DNA of 64,000 bases, from the NCBI GenBank assembly GCA_905221205.1, contig CAJNCG010000003.1:1-64000 (forward strand). The letters run 5' to 3'. Shown one piece after another: positions 10,506 through 20,504 of this stretch. Both the position numbers and the translations under genes were made by a program. The notes under the pieces are model-generated. The model did not search any database, was not told where the DNA came from, and saw only the letters and a program-made list of their open reading frames with translations. This stretch comes from a bacterium. GTDB taxonomy: Bacteria > Bacillota > Bacilli > Lactobacillales > Streptococcaceae. The first letter of the stretch is position 1, and every line of letters starts with the position of its first letter.

Positions 10506-11285
10506 CTAATAATACTCCCCCTGACGGTAGTCCCATGAGTTAAAGGTGTCTGACAGGTGCATCATGATTTTATCAATGTCAAGCCCTTTACGGATTACAA
10601 CTGGTGCTGGTGATGTTGAACGAGCTCCTCCTTGTTCTGGGATGAGTTTGCCGTCTTTATCAACCATAGAGACCATCACACCTTGCTCATAGCGAGTTTC
10701 AATCGTTTTGTCAGGCTGGATAGAAGCAACGTAGTCATCTGCCTCAATGACAAGGTCCACTGCCCCTTCGATACGTTCTCCAATACCTTCTACTTTACCA
10801 CGGTTTCCTTTTCCAGATGGGTTAGCTGATGAGGCATAAACCATCTTGCCTTCTTCCCAAAGTTTGGCAGCCAATTGTTCACCAGCTTTACCAAATTTGA
10901 TAACAAAACAGCTCGTTCCACGCACGTCAGTCATCAGCTCTTCACGACCATCACCGTATGCTTTGAGTTTTTCATAAGCTTCTGGTTTCCAAGGAAGGAT
11001 ACAACCAAGAAGAATATCTTCATCCCAATGTTTTTGGTAGAAGGCTTCAATTTCTGGGTTAAGTTGTGCTAAAGCACGAAGCTCATCCATGCTACCGCAG
11101 AGAACAACACCTGGTTTGTTACGGTTACGCTCTTTGGCTGCGAACTTACGCTCAAGTCCTGCCTTATCGCTGGTCATGATAATGTAACCAACTTTGGTAG
11201 GGCAAACAATACATCCGCCCTCACCTTTTAAAATGTCATAGCCTTCTTGTGAAAGTGTTCCGTTCCATTGAATGTGTTTTGTCAT
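10506..11285 (-). CDS. Sua5/YciO/YrdC/YwlC family protein
   Basis: 259 residues. The YrdC fold binds ATP and threonine to make threonylcarbamoyl-AMP in classical Sua5/TsaC. Family-like features are PTKVGYIIM near residue 30, the basic stretch KERNRNKPGVVLC, and SSANPSGKGNRG. The usual PTDTxYG motif is altered to PTKVGY, which suggests a paralogue rather than the main t6A enzyme. It lies 27 nt after leuD and before a strong terminator, so it may be the last gene of the leu transcript. Function is not assignable from sequence. Confidence 0.8.
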   Translation of the reverse strand: MTKHIQWNGTLSQEGYDILKGEGGCIVCPTKVGYIIMTSDKAGLERKFAAKERNRNKPGVVLCGSMDELRALAQLNPEIEAFYQKHWDEDILLGCILPWKPEAYEKLKAYGDGREELMTDVRGTSCFVIKFGKAGEQLAAKLWEEGKMVYASSANPSGKGNRGKVEGIGERIEGAVDLVIEADDYVASIQPDKTIETRYEQGVMVSMVDKDGKLIPEQGGARSTSPAPVVIRKGLDIDKIMMHLSDTFNSWDYRQGEYY

Positions 11286-11312
11286 AGTTCTATTTCCTTT
11301 TCTAATTTTCTT

Positions 11313-11906
11313 CTAATCCTGCCAATAGGCTGGTCGTTGTTTTTCATAAGCAGCAATCAAATCTTCATACTGCAAGGTAATACCGATATCATCCAAACCA
11401 TTTAAGAGCTTATGTTTCCATTCGCTATCGATTTCGAAAGTGAATTCTCCAACTGGTGAGATGATTTTTTGTTGTTCCAAGTCTACAGTTACCTGGTCGG
11501 TAGATCTCAGCTGGGCTAGTTTCTCTCTAACCTCTCTGGGCTGAACAATAGGCAACATACCATTATTGAGTTCATTATTGTAATGAATATCTCCAAAAGA
11601 CCCTGCAATTACGACTTTAAAACCATAGTCAGATAGAGCCCAAGCTGCGTGTTCCCTCGAAGAACCTGCGCCAAAGTTATCCCCTGAGATGAGAATACTA
11701 GCTTTCCGATATTCAGGTCGGTTAAAGACAAAGTCAGGATCCTCAGTATACTTATCGTCCAGATAACGCCAAGCATACATGAGGTACTTACCAAAGCCTT
11801 TTTTATCAATTAACTTGAGAAACTGCTTGGGTAGGATTTGGTCGGTGTCAATGTTATCATTCATGAGAGGAACAGTCGTTCCCGTATAAACTGTAAATTT
11901 CTCCAT
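11313..11906 (-). CDS. leuD: 3-isopropylmalate dehydratase small subunit
   Basis: 197 residues. With LeuC it isomerises 2-isopropylmalate to 3-isopropylmalate in leucine synthesis. The aconitase swivel-domain features are [15 protein letters not shown] near residues 17-31 and [17 protein letters not shown], the substrate loop. It follows leuC by 9 nt with its own AGGAG-type site. Confidence 0.97.
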   Translation of the reverse strand: MEKFTVYTGTTVPLMNDNIDTDQILPKQFLKLIDKKGFGKYLMYAWRYLDDKYTEDPDFVFNRPEYRKASILISGDNFGAGSSREHAAWALSDYGFKVVIAGSFGDIHYNNELNNGMLPIVQPREVREKLAQLRSTDQVTVDLEQQKIISPVGEFTFEIDSEWKHKLLNGLDDIGITLQYEDLIAAYEKQRPAYWQD

Positions 11907-11915
11907 ATCCTCTCC

Positions 11916-13298
11916 TTACTGGGCTTCTGGCATTTGCCGAACATCTACGAAACGCCCTGCAATAGCTGCCGCAGCTGCCATGGCTGGACTGCAGAGGTGG
12001 GTCTTAGCACCAAATCCCTGTCTGTCTTCAAAGTTGCGGTTACTGGTTGAGGCGCAGTGGACACCATCAGGGACCTTGTCAGGATTCATCCCTAGGCACA
12101 TGGAACAACCTGGGTCTCTCCACTCAAATCCAGCATCTAGGAAAACCTTGTCCAAGCCCAGTTTCTCAGCAGCTCGTTTGACAGGACGAGAGCCTGGAAC
12201 CACGATAGCCGTTAAGTTGGGAGCTATTTTCTTTCCTTTAACAAACCGAGCAGCCAGCTGTAAATCGCTGAGACGAGCATTGGTACATGAACCGATAAAG
12301 ATATAACCCAGCTCAATATCTGCTGGCTTTTGACCTGGTTCCAAGTCCATGTAATTGTAAGCTCGCTCATCATTCATATCCTTAATTTCTGGGAAACTAC
12401 TATCAAAGTCAACCCCCATAGCAGGATTGGTTCCCCAGGTTACCATAGGAGCTAGGTCTGAAACATCCATCTGAATAACCTTATCGTAAACGACATCATC
12501 ATCACTGACAATTGTTTTCCAATCCGCCACAGCCTCTTCGAAGTCTTCTGGAACACACTCACGTCCCTTGAGATAGTCATAGGTGGTTTGATCTGGGTTC
12601 ATGATTCCCATCTTAGATCCAAACTCGATGGACATATTGCAGATAGTCATTCGCTCTTCCATGCTCAGTGCATCAATAGCCTGTCCACGATACTCCACGA
12701 CATAACCAACACCACAAGCAACGCCGTACTTGGCAATCAAGGCTAAAATGAAATCCTTGGAATAAACTCCTTTTTGAGGAACTCCAGTGAATTCTACCAG
12801 CATTTTCTTGGGTTTGACCTGCCAGAGGGTCTGGGTAGCGAAGACATGCTCAACCTCACTAGTCCCAATTCCAAAGGCGATGGCTCCAAAAGCTCCGTGG
12901 GTTGCCGTATGGCTGTCTCCACAGACGATGAATTTTCCTGGTTGGGTCCGTCCGGTCTCTGGACCAACCATATGAACGATTCCTTGCTTTTCGGAACCGT
13001 GAGCCGCATGTTCAATCCCAAACTCCTCAACATTTTCAGCTAGCTTATCAATTTGAGCCTTGGAAATGACATCTCGAATATCGTAGATATTGACCGTCGG
13101 GACATTGTGGTCAAAGGTTCCAAATGTCAAATCTGGTCGTCTCAATCTGCGACCTGCGTCTCGCAATCCTTGAAAAGCCTGTGGACTGGTCACTTCGTGA
13201 ATATAGTGCTGGTCCACATACATGAGTTGGGGCTGCCCCTCTTCACCTGTGATGACATGGCGGTCCCATAATTTATCAAAAATCGATTTTCCTGCCAT
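11916..13298 (-). CDS. leuC: 3-isopropylmalate dehydratase large subunit
   Basis: 460 residues, the usual LeuC length. It carries the 4Fe-4S ligands in GSCTNAR and [10 protein letters not shown], and aconitase family motifs [14 protein letters not shown] and [12 protein letters not shown]. It starts 3 nt after the small DUF1294 gene and is followed by leuD. Confidence 0.97.
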   Translation of the reverse strand: MAGKSIFDKLWDRHVITGEEGQPQLMYVDQHYIHEVTSPQAFQGLRDAGRRLRRPDLTFGTFDHNVPTVNIYDIRDVISKAQIDKLAENVEEFGIEHAAHGSEKQGIVHMVGPETGRTQPGKFIVCGDSHTATHGAFGAIAFGIGTSEVEHVFATQTLWQVKPKKMLVEFTGVPQKGVYSKDFILALIAKYGVACGVGYVVEYRGQAIDALSMEERMTICNMSIEFGSKMGIMNPDQTTYDYLKGRECVPEDFEEAVADWKTIVSDDDVVYDKVIQMDVSDLAPMVTWGTNPAMGVDFDSSFPEIKDMNDERAYNYMDLEPGQKPADIELGYIFIGSCTNARLSDLQLAARFVKGKKIAPNLTAIVVPGSRPVKRAAEKLGLDKVFLDAGFEWRDPGCSMCLGMNPDKVPDGVHCASTSNRNFEDRQGFGAKTHLCSPAMAAAAAIAGRFVDVRQMPEAQ

Positions 13299-13301
13299 CC
13301 A

Positions 13302-13571
13302 TTACCTCCAAATAAAATATAAGGCTACTAGTGTGGACACCATCCCGAGAAACCAAACTGTTTTAAAATACCATTTTCGAGTCTTGTGGTGAAAGATGAT
13401 TCCTGCTAGCCAGGCACCAAAACCACCACAAGTAAAGGCTAAAATAAGTAAGATTTTCTCAGGAATGCGCCAAGCTCTTCTCCTTGCCTTAGATTTGTCA
13501 ATACCATAAATCAAGAAAACCATGACATTCCAAATCAAAAGGACTAGAGTAATTTTTTCATCTAACTTCAT
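13302..13571 (-). CDS. DUF1294 small membrane protein inside the leu operon
   Basis: 89 residues with about three hydrophobic segments (~7-23, ~40-60, ~70-87) and the family-like stretch GIDKSKARRRAWRIPE between the first two. Its ATG overlaps the leuB stop by 4 nt and leuC begins 3 nt later, so it is translated as part of the leucine operon. No biochemical role is known for this family; its position hints at an envelope or transport function, but that is inference. Confidence 0.85.
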   Translation of the reverse strand: MKLDEKITLVLLIWNVMVFLIYGIDKSKARRRAWRIPEKILLILAFTCGGFGAWLAGIIFHHKTRKWYFKTVWFLGMVSTLVALYFIWR

Positions 13572-14605
13572 AACCTTGCAATAATAGCTTCCGTCATTTC
13601 CTTGGTCGAAGCCTGACCTCCTATATCTCTCGTTAATATACCAGCTGCCAAACTTGCCTCAACAGCACGTTCAATGCGCTCTGCGTCCTCATAACGTCCA
13701 AAACTGTCTCTCAACATCATGTCCACTGATAAAATCATGGAAATAGGATTTGCAATTCCTTTACCTGCAATATCAGGAGCTGAACCATGAATGGGCTCAT
13801 AGAGACTTGGTCCATTTTCAGAATGACTGGCTGATGGCATAACTCCAAGTGTGCCAGATAAAACGCTTGATTCATCAGATAGAATATCTCCGAAAAGATT
13901 CTCCGTCACGATGACATCAAACTTGGCAGGATTGGTAATCATGAGCATGGCAGCTGAGTCCACTAACTGGTGTTCCAAGGTCACATCTGGGAAATCCTGC
14001 GCGACTTCCTCAGCCACTTTTCTCCAGAGTTTTGAGGTCGCTAGAACATTTTGCTTATCGATACTAGTAACGATTTTTCTGCGACTTCTTGCGATTTCAA
14101 AGGCTTTGCGAATAATCCGTTCCACTTCCTCATAGCTATAGTCGTTGATATCACGCGCTTTTCTTTCTTCAAGGATATGATCCCCAAAATAAATCCCACC
14201 TGTCAACTCACGCACCACGACAAAGTCTACACCAGCAATTCGTTCTTGTTTGAGTGGTGACAAATGCTTGAGACTATCAAAGATTTTTACCGGGCGAATA
14301 TTGGCGTAAAGATTGAGTTCCTTACGGAGAGCCAGCAGGCCTTGTTCAGGGCGAACCGCTGCTCCATCATACTGAGGACTACCGATAGCCGCTAGGAGAA
14401 TGGCATCTGCTTCACGACATACCTTGAGGGTTTCATCAGGTAAGGGATGCCCTGCAGCATCGATACCTGCACCTCCAAAAGGTCGTCTGTCTATTTCATA
14501 GACAAAGCCTGTTTTTTTAGCTAGGGCTTCCAGAACCTCTAAACCAGCCTCCATGATTTCTGGACCGATTCCGTCCCCTGCTAGAGCTACTATTTTTTTT
14601 GTCAT
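13568..14605 (-). CDS. leuB: 3-isopropylmalate dehydrogenase
   Basis: 345 residues. NAD-dependent oxidative decarboxylation of 3-isopropylmalate. It shows the N-terminal VALAGDGIGPEIM motif, the active-site TGGIYFG and SIDKQNVL, and the family signature NLFGDILSDESSVLSGTLG. It overlaps the following DUF1294 gene by 4 nt and starts 11 nt after leuA. Confidence 0.97.
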   Translation of the reverse strand: MTKKIVALAGDGIGPEIMEAGLEVLEALAKKTGFVYEIDRRPFGGAGIDAAGHPLPDETLKVCREADAILLAAIGSPQYDGAAVRPEQGLLALRKELNLYANIRPVKIFDSLKHLSPLKQERIAGVDFVVVRELTGGIYFGDHILEERKARDINDYSYEEVERIIRKAFEIARSRRKIVTSIDKQNVLATSKLWRKVAEEVAQDFPDVTLEHQLVDSAAMLMITNPAKFDVIVTENLFGDILSDESSVLSGTLGVMPSASHSENGPSLYEPIHGSAPDIAGKGIANPISMILSVDMMLRDSFGRYEDAERIERAVEASLAAGILTRDIGGQASTKEMTEAIIARL

Positions 14606-14616
14606 AGCATTCTCCT

Positions 14617-16179
14617 TTACACACTAGGCATATCGCGGTAGGAAACACTTCGCCCCATCTCACCAGCATTCTCTTTTTGAACAAAGGTATTAGCATTGAT
14701 GTAGGCAATAGCTGAAGCCTTCAGTACATCGAAATCAAGACCTGCTGCGTTAAAGATGGTTTCTGTATCTCTGTTTTCAACAGTGACCAAGACTCGAGCC
14801 TGGGCATCAATTCCATCTGTCACCGCATCAATGGTATAGGACACCAAGCGGACAGATTGATTGAAGAATTTGTCAATAGCGTTGAAGATAGCCTCAACAG
14901 AACCTTGCCCTGTCGCATTAAATTCGACCTTCTCACCATCCATATTGGCTAGGCTAACAAGTGCTTCAATGTCATTGTCTGCGTGAGTTTGAAGTTGTAA
15001 ATCATCAAAGTGGAATCCTTCTGGATTTTCAACCATAGTTCCAGCTACCAGAGCACGAATATCTGCATCTGTAATTTCTTGTTTCTTATCGGCCAATGCC
15101 TTGAACTTAGCAAAGAGTGGTTTGATATCCTCTTCTGTAAAGTCTAGGGCCAATTCTCTTAGTTTCTCAACAAAGGCATGGCGACCAGACAATTTACCAA
15201 GCGGAAGACTATTGCTCTTAACACCAACCAACTCAGGTGTGATGATCTCATAAGTGAGAGGGTTTTTAAGAACTCCATCTTGGTGAATACCAGATTCATG
15301 AGAGAAGGCATTGCCACCAACGACGGCCTTGTTTTTAGGAACCGGAATACCAGAGAAGCGAGAAACCATTTCAGACGTATTCATTGTTTCATCCAAAACA
15401 ATATCACTAGTTGCTTGGAAGAAATCCTCACGAATCTTCAAAGCAACAGCTACTTCTTCAAGAGCAACATTACCTGCGCGTTCACCGATACCATTAATAG
15501 TTCCCTGGACGCGTCCAGCACCGTGTTTTATTGCTGTCAAAGTATTTGCAGTTGCCATACCGAGATCATCATGACAGTGGACACCAAAGACAACTTTATG
15601 ATCTGATTTAATATTTTCAGTCAAGTGATCAAAGATGCGTGCAAACTCTTCTGGCGTGGTGAATCCAACCGTGTCAGGGATATTGATATAAGACGCCCCT
15701 GCATCGACAGCTGTTTGAACAACTTGCAAGAGGAAATCCAACTCTGTTCTAGTCGCATCTTCTGGAGAGAATTCGACCACTTCAAACTTAGAACGTGCAT
15801 AAGAGACATGCTCCTTAATAGCTTCTAGAATCTCTTCCTTACTCTTATTGAGCTTGTACTTGCGGTGAATCGGACTGGTAGCGATAAAGACATGAATCTG
15901 TGGATACTTGGCATCCTTAAGTGCCTCATAACAAGCATCAATATCAGATTTTACAGAACGAGCTAATCCTGTCACTGCTGTTTTTTTCATGGCTTTAGCA
16001 ATTTCTTGAACGGCTATAAATGAATCTGGACTAGCAGCCGGAAAACCAGCTTCAATTACAGAAATTCCCCATTTCTCCAGCTGTCTTGCAATGGAAACTT
16101 TTTCCTTTATTGAGAAGTTAACACCAGGTGTTTGTTCCCCATCACGAAGACTTGTATCAAAAAATTCAACTTTACGCAT
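14617..16179 (-). CDS. leuA: 2-isopropylmalate synthase
   Basis: 520 residues. First committed leucine enzyme, condensing acetyl-CoA with 2-oxoisovalerate. The N-terminal DRE-TIM barrel has DTSLRDGEQTPGVNF, and the metal-site HCHDDLG is seen further on. The C-terminal LeuA dimer domain, the leucine feedback site, covers the last ~130 residues. It is the first structural gene behind the leader attenuator. Confidence 0.98.
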   Translation of the reverse strand: MRKVEFFDTSLRDGEQTPGVNFSIKEKVSIARQLEKWGISVIEAGFPAASPDSFIAVQEIAKAMKKTAVTGLARSVKSDIDACYEALKDAKYPQIHVFIATSPIHRKYKLNKSKEEILEAIKEHVSYARSKFEVVEFSPEDATRTELDFLLQVVQTAVDAGASYINIPDTVGFTTPEEFARIFDHLTENIKSDHKVVFGVHCHDDLGMATANTLTAIKHGAGRVQGTINGIGERAGNVALEEVAVALKIREDFFQATSDIVLDETMNTSEMVSRFSGIPVPKNKAVVGGNAFSHESGIHQDGVLKNPLTYEIITPELVGVKSNSLPLGKLSGRHAFVEKLRELALDFTEEDIKPLFAKFKALADKKQEITDADIRALVAGTMVENPEGFHFDDLQLQTHADNDIEALVSLANMDGEKVEFNATGQGSVEAIFNAIDKFFNQSVRLVSYTIDAVTDGIDAQARVLVTVENRDTETIFNAAGLDFDVLKASAIAYINANTFVQKENAGEMGRSVSYRDMPSV

Positions 16180-16206
16180 AAGATTTCCCCTTTTCCAAAT
16201 GTGGTT

Positions 16207-16245
16207 TTAAAAAAACATCTCGCTTAGAAGTCCAAGCGAGATGTT
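16207..16245 (-). terminator. Leucine attenuator terminator
   Basis: Minus-strand perfect 12-bp stem (AACATCTCGCTT / AAGCGAGATGTT, arms 16234-16245 and 16214-16225) followed by TTTTTTT, 28 nt before leuA. Its 5' arm can instead pair with an upstream segment (16253-16262), so it is a conditional terminator. Confidence 0.9.
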
Positions 16246-16252
16246 GATTCAC

Positions 16253-16321
16253 TCCCGCTTGGTAAGCCAAACAGGACTAATGCTTTTTGCACTAGCCCGA
16301 GTACCTCAACAACAAAGCGAA
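16253..16321 (-). promoter_or_regulatory. leu attenuator: competing RNA segments 1 and 2
   Basis: Segment 2 (CCAAGCGGGA, 16253-16262) can pair over 10 bp with the terminator 5' arm segment 3 (TCTCGCTTGG, 16232-16241), forming an antiterminator. Segment 1 (TTCGCTTTG, 16313-16321), inside the leader peptide at the Leu codons, can pair with segment 2. A ribosome stalled at Leu codons would cover segment 1, free segment 2 and block the terminator. The pairings are read from the sequence; the mechanism is inferred from classical amino-acid attenuators. Confidence 0.85.
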
Positions 16322-16345
16322 TTGATTAAACTTAGCTGTTTTCAT
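16292..16345 (-). CDS. Leucine operon leader peptide (17 aa)
   Basis: Short ORF encoding MKTAKFNQFALLLRYSG, with a run of three UUG leucine codons at positions 11-13. A GGAGAAAG ribosome site stands just upstream, and the whole ORF lies between the leu promoter and the attenuator. Product function is regulatory: ribosome stalling at the Leu codons when charged tRNA-Leu is scarce. A second hairpin (GGCTAGTGC / GCATTAGTCC) overlaps its stop codon. Confidence 0.88.
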   Translation of the reverse strand: MKTAKFNQFALLLRYSG

Positions 16346-16381
16346 GTTTGACTTTCTCCTTCGTTTGATATCTTGTTTAGT

Positions 16382-16410
16382 ATTTTAGCATAGGTAAAAA
16401 CACTTGTCAA
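16382..16410 (-). promoter_or_regulatory. leu operon promoter
   Basis: Minus strand: -35 TTGACA (16405-16410), 17-nt spacer, -10 TAAAAT (16382-16387). Initiation near 16375 would give a ~195-nt leader before leuA containing the leader peptide and attenuator. Confidence 0.88.
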
Positions 16411-16422
16411 GAAAAAATCCAA

Positions 16423-16437
16423 TATTTTCTGAAAATT
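16423..16437 (-). promoter_or_regulatory. CodY-type operator upstream of leu promoter
   Basis: TATTTTCTGAAAATT matches the CodY consensus AATTTTCWGAAAATT at 14 of 15 positions. It sits 13 nt upstream of the -35, so bound CodY could interfere with the promoter. CodY responds to branched-chain amino acids, which fits a leucine operon. Confidence 0.8.
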
Positions 16438-16492
16438 TCTTCAGTAAAGAATATTTAGCTAATTGAAAGTTCTTGAAAAATCTTGAAATGTT

Positions 16493-17149
16493 TCATTTTT
16501 TAGTGGTTAACTTCCAACTTTTTTCTATCAAATCTAGTACTTCTTCATCTGACAAGGTATCATCAAAAGCCACACTAATCCAGTAGCGCTTGTTCATATG
16601 AAAGGCTAGATAAATGCCCTTTTTTAAAAGCAAGTCAGCTACTTGATCGTGTTTGAGGTTAACTGCTTCCACTAATCCTTCTCTCCCCTTTTCTAGCTTA
16701 TCCCAAGAGATTCTCATCAAAACAGCATACCATTTTTTATTGCCTTCATGTCTTAAAACTGCTGAATCAGGCGATTTCTCCCACAAATACTCCAACTGGT
16801 TTCCATACTTTTCCTGAACCAGAGCCATGATTCGTTTAGTCTGAGGACAGATATAATCCTGCATATCAAAACAGATCTTCCGAATCTGGTAAAGAATCTC
16901 CAAACAAGCCTCACGGACACTTCCTACAAAACTCCCCCTCATATTTTCCATATGGACTTGAGGATATAGGTCACCCGTTTCCTGATCAAAGACCTGAAAG
17001 CTCACATTATCAGCAGTGATGGACACAACCATGACAAAGTCACCTTGCAAAATCTGGCAACTATAAGTCCAAACTCCACTACTTTCTAAAAAACCATAGG
17101 CACGAGCTTTTTCTTGATTAAACTGGTAAGATTTAAAAATTTCAAACAT
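16493..17149 (-). CDS. MmcQ/YjbR-like protein
   Basis: 218 residues. The C-terminal ~90 residues (about 125-215: KKWYAVLMRISWDKL ... VEAVNLK ... LAFHMNKRYWISVAFDDTLSDEEV) resemble the MmcQ/YjbR family, which has a CyaY-like fold with proposed DNA binding. The N-terminal ~120 residues are an extra domain I do not recognise. No strong ribosome site is visible before the ATG at 17149. It lies downstream of the cutC terminator. Confidence 0.75.
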   Translation of the reverse strand: MFEIFKSYQFNQEKARAYGFLESSGVWTYSCQILQGDFVMVVSITADNVSFQVFDQETGDLYPQVHMENMRGSFVGSVREACLEILYQIRKICFDMQDYICPQTKRIMALVQEKYGNQLEYLWEKSPDSAVLRHEGNKKWYAVLMRISWDKLEKGREGLVEAVNLKHDQVADLLLKKGIYLAFHMNKRYWISVAFDDTLSDEEVLDLIEKSWKLTTKK

Positions 17150-17154
17150 AAGTG

Positions 17155-17180
17155 AAAACTGCTACCCAAAGTTAGCAGTT
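17155..17180 (-). terminator. cutC terminator
   Basis: Minus-strand stem AACTGCTA / TAGCAGTT with loop ACTTTGGG and a short T-containing tail, between cutC and the MmcQ-like gene. The tail is weak, so read-through is possible. Confidence 0.6.
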
Positions 17181-17192
17181 CCTTTCTATTTT

Positions 17193-17825
17193 TTAAAAGA
17201 CAACCTTGGTTCCATGCAATTGTGTCACACCCAACTGGTCAATAAAGGTTTGACGGTTGTCCAAGTCAATCCCCCCACCTGGTAGAATTTCAATTTTACC
17301 TTTAGCGGGCTCCAAAATTCTGTGATAATGAGCAAAACGTTTCTCTAGTGAATCACCAGACACACCAGCACGAGTTAGGATCCGAGTGACTCCAGCTTGA
17401 CTGAGCCAGTCAATGGCTTCCAACTGATCTTCATCACTCAATTCATCGAAGGCCATGTGGAAGACAATTTCCATCCCTTTTGATGCAGTAATCAACTTCT
17501 CTAGATTAGCCTTATCCAACTTCTTATCAGCAGTTAAAGCTCCAAAAACAACCCCTTGACTTCCAGCCTGAGCAGTCATCCGAATATCTTCTAGCATAAT
17601 AGCAATTTCTAGTTCATTATAGACAAAATCGCCACCACGTGGACGAATCATGGTCATAATGGTCGAATTGTAGTTAGCTGCCAGTTCAACCGCTGCCTTG
17701 GTCACTCCATAGCTGGGGGTTGTTCCACCAACTGCTAGATTGTCACAAAGTTCGATTCGACGTGCTCCAGCCTGCATTGCTTTTTCAAGCAAGGTCACAT
17801 TTTCAGCACAAAATTCGTAAATCAT
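17193..17825 (-). CDS. cutC: CutC family protein
   Basis: 210 residues. TIM-barrel family named for copper homeostasis in E. coli; the direct biochemical role is unsettled. It has the typical N-terminal ARRIELCDNLAVGGTTPS motif (about 21-38), then MIRPRGGDF, and IEILPGGGID near the C-terminus. It appears to be a single gene with a hairpin directly after it. Confidence 0.92.
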   Translation of the reverse strand: MIYEFCAENVTLLEKAMQAGARRIELCDNLAVGGTTPSYGVTKAAVELAANYNSTIMTMIRPRGGDFVYNELEIAIMLEDIRMTAQAGSQGVVFGALTADKKLDKANLEKLITASKGMEIVFHMAFDELSDEDQLEAIDWLSQAGVTRILTRAGVSGDSLEKRFAHYHRILEPAKGKIEILPGGGIDLDNRQTFIDQLGVTQLHGTKVVF

Positions 17826-17916
17826 TTGATTCTCCTTGAAGATTACTTTGAATTTATTATATCATATTATTGTGAATATGCTTTCATTTATATCAAGGAA
17901 AATTGCTACTATTTTT

Positions 17917-18276
17917 TTATTCTTTGTCTGGAATAACCTTGAAGAGATAATAGGTGATAAAGATGGTCAAAGTTCCCAAACCGATTTTGACCGGCAAAAG
18001 AGGCGCAAAGTAAATGGAAATTCCCATCAAGATGTAGATAGATACGATGATTTTTTTCTTACGTTCACGCGCAATAGACTTAGTCTCGCGAAAATCAGCT
18101 ACATATGCTTGATAGAGCTTGGTATGATAAAGCCAATCTTCGAATCGCTTGGAACTTCTGGAGAAACAAGCAATAGACAACAAAAGGAAAGGCGTTGTCG
18201 GCAACAAGGGTAAAACAACCCCAACAATAGCCAAGGCCAGTGATAAAAAACCAATAATTAGATAAATAATACGCAT
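17917..18276 (-). CDS. YbaN/DUF454 family inner-membrane protein
   Basis: 119 residues. Hydrophobic segments are at about 4-40, with the family-like stretch VGVVLPLLPTTPFLLLSIACFSRSSKRFEDWL, and at ~75-112. The function of this family is unknown. It is transcribed in the same direction as topA, with a terminator between them. Confidence 0.85.
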   Translation of the reverse strand: MRIIYLIIGFLSLALAIVGVVLPLLPTTPFLLLSIACFSRSSKRFEDWLYHTKLYQAYVADFRETKSIARERKKKIIVSIYILMGISIYFAPLLPVKIGLGTLTIFITYYLFKVIPDKE

Positions 18277-18344
18277 AACTACTCCTAATTAAAATAATCT
18301 TCTTCTAGTTTCGCATACAATGATGAATTTTGTCAAGTTCCAAC

Positions 18345-18377
18345 CAAAAAGAGCCTGAAATTCACTTTCAGGACTCT
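18345..18377 (-). terminator. topA terminator
   Basis: Minus-strand stem GAGTCCTGAAA / TTTCAGGCTC with loop GTGAA and tail TTTTTGG, right after the topA stop. Confidence 0.88.
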
Positions 18378-18381
18378 CCTC

Positions 18382-20469
18382 TTATTTAATCTTTTCTTCC
18401 TCGTAGTCACCATTACTACAAACAACCTGCTTACCACCACCACGGACTTTTTTCTCCATGAGGAAGTTGCCACATTTTGGACAGTCACGACCAACAGGCT
18501 TGTCCCAAGAGGTAAATTCACATTCTGGATAGCGATTACAACCATAGAAAAGTCGGTTACGTTTGGTTTTACGCTCAATGATTTGTCCCTGATGACAACT
18601 TGGACACTCAACACCGATTTCTTTCACGATTGCTTGGGTATGGCGGCAATCTGGGAAATTGCTACAAGCGTAGAACTTACCAAAACGACCAAGCTTAATG
18701 ACCATTGGACTGCCACACACTTCACAATCAAATCCAGCTGGTTCATCCTTGATTTGGATTTTCTCCATTTCTTCTTCAGCCTTGGCAACCTCTTTAGAAA
18801 ATGGTTTGTAAAAGGCATCTATAACCCGTTGCCACTGCTCTTTTCCAACTTCGACATCATCCAGTTTGCCTTCCATTTCAGCTGTGAAGGTGACGTTTAC
18901 GATATCTGGGAAATATTCAACTATGAGCTTGTTAACAATTTCACCCAACTCTGTCGGTTCAAAGCGTTTGGCTACAAGGCGAACATAATAGCGTTTCTGA
19001 ATGGTTTCAATGGTAGGTGCGTAGGTTGACGGACGGCCAACCCCATTTTCCTCCAAGGTCTTGATCAGTGTCGCTTCAGAATAGCGAGCAGGCGGTTGTG
19101 TGAAATGTTGCTCTGGTTTGCTATTGACCTGTTTGACCACATCTCCAACAGCCATATCTGGTAACATCTTATTCTTGTCAGAATCGTTATAAATGGCCAG
19201 ATAACCATCAAACTTAACCTGACTACCATTGGCAGCAAATTGAACCCCATTTTGAGACAATTTAACAGCCATGGTATCAAAGACTGCAGCTGTCATCTGG
19301 CTAGCCACAAAACGATTCCAGATAAGGGTATAAAGCTTAAGCTGATCCTTGTCCAGATACTTAGCGATGCTTTCAGGTGTATTAAAGACACTAGACGGGC
19401 GAATAGCCTCGTGGGCATCCTGAGCACCTGAAGCGTTTTTGACTTTGCTACCATGCTTAGAATACTTGCTACCAAAACGGTCTGTAATAAAACTTGCTGC
19501 TTCATTTTGCGCTACTGGACTGATACGAGTCGAATCGGTACGCATATAGGTAATCAAACCTTGCACCCCAGAACCGATATTAATCCCTTCATAGAGCTGT
19601 TGGGCAACCATCATGGTCTTTCGAGTACGGAAATTGATTTTATTAGCCGCATCCATCTGCATAGATGAAGTGGTATAGGGTAATGGAGCATTGCGTTTGC
19701 GCTCTTTCTTATCTACCTGATCTACTGAAAAGTCTTTACTAGTCAGACGAGACAAGACTTCCTTAACCTCGTCATTGCTAGTCAGTTTCAGTTTTTTACC
19801 ATCTACTCCATAGAAGGAAGCCTGGAATTGCTTGGTTCCCTTTTTAAAGACGCCATCAATTGTCCAGTATTCCTCTGGCTGGAAAGCATTGATTTCATTC
19901 TCACGGTCAATGATGAGTTTAAGGGCAATAGACTGTACGCGCCCTGCTGACAAGCCCTTCTTGACCTTCTTCCATAAAATTGGTGAAATCGAATACCCTA
20001 CCAAGCGATCCAAGACACGACGAGCCTGTTGGGCATCAACCAAGTCCATATCAATCTTGCGTGGTTCTTTAAATGCATTTTTGACCGCATCCTTGGTAAT
20101 TTCATTGAAGACCACACGGTTGGCATCATTTTCATCCAAGTTGAGAATATGGGCCAAATGCCAAGAAATCGCTTCTCCTTCACGGTCCGGGTCACTCGCC
20201 AGAAAGACTTTATTAGCTTTTTTGGCTTCTTTTTTCAAGTCATTGATGAGAGGACCTTTTCCTCGGATATTGATATATTGCGGTTCATAATTATTTTCAA
20301 TATCGACGGACATACTGGATTTCTTCAAATCACGGATATGCCCAACACTGGCTAAAACCTTGTAATTTCTGCCTAGATATTTCTCAATCGTTTTCGCCTT
20401 AGCAGGAGACTCCACGATGACTAGATTTTTTTTAACTGTTGATTTTTTCTTTTTTGTTGCCGTAGCCAC
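18382..20469 (-). CDS. topA: DNA topoisomerase I
   Basis: 695 residues from a GTG start at 20469; AAAGG precedes it by 8 nt. A TTG six codons upstream overlaps that ribosome site and is less likely. TopA relaxes negative supercoils. The Toprim domain has [13 protein letters not shown], the active-site Tyr is in [14 protein letters not shown], and three C-terminal zinc-ribbon-like units follow (CEVCG..CSNFPDC, CPSCH..CNRYPEC, CPKCG..). The third is shortened, lacking a full C-X2-C second half. A consensus promoter sits upstream. Confidence 0.97.
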   Translation of the reverse strand: MATATKKKKSTVKKNLVIVESPAKAKTIEKYLGRNYKVLASVGHIRDLKKSSMSVDIENNYEPQYINIRGKGPLINDLKKEAKKANKVFLASDPDREGEAISWHLAHILNLDENDANRVVFNEITKDAVKNAFKEPRKIDMDLVDAQQARRVLDRLVGYSISPILWKKVKKGLSAGRVQSIALKLIIDRENEINAFQPEEYWTIDGVFKKGTKQFQASFYGVDGKKLKLTSNDEVKEVLSRLTSKDFSVDQVDKKERKRNAPLPYTTSSMQMDAANKINFRTRKTMMVAQQLYEGINIGSGVQGLITYMRTDSTRISPVAQNEAASFITDRFGSKYSKHGSKVKNASGAQDAHEAIRPSSVFNTPESIAKYLDKDQLKLYTLIWNRFVASQMTAAVFDTMAVKLSQNGVQFAANGSQVKFDGYLAIYNDSDKNKMLPDMAVGDVVKQVNSKPEQHFTQPPARYSEATLIKTLEENGVGRPSTYAPTIETIQKRYYVRLVAKRFEPTELGEIVNKLIVEYFPDIVNVTFTAEMEGKLDDVEVGKEQWQRVIDAFYKPFSKEVAKAEEEMEKIQIKDEPAGFDCEVCGSPMVIKLGRFGKFYACSNFPDCRHTQAIVKEIGVECPSCHQGQIIERKTKRNRLFYGCNRYPECEFTSWDKPVGRDCPKCGNFLMEKKVRGGGKQVVCSNGDYEEEKIK

Positions 20470-20504
20470 AGTATCACACCTTTTCAAAGTAATAAACTTT
20501 ATAA

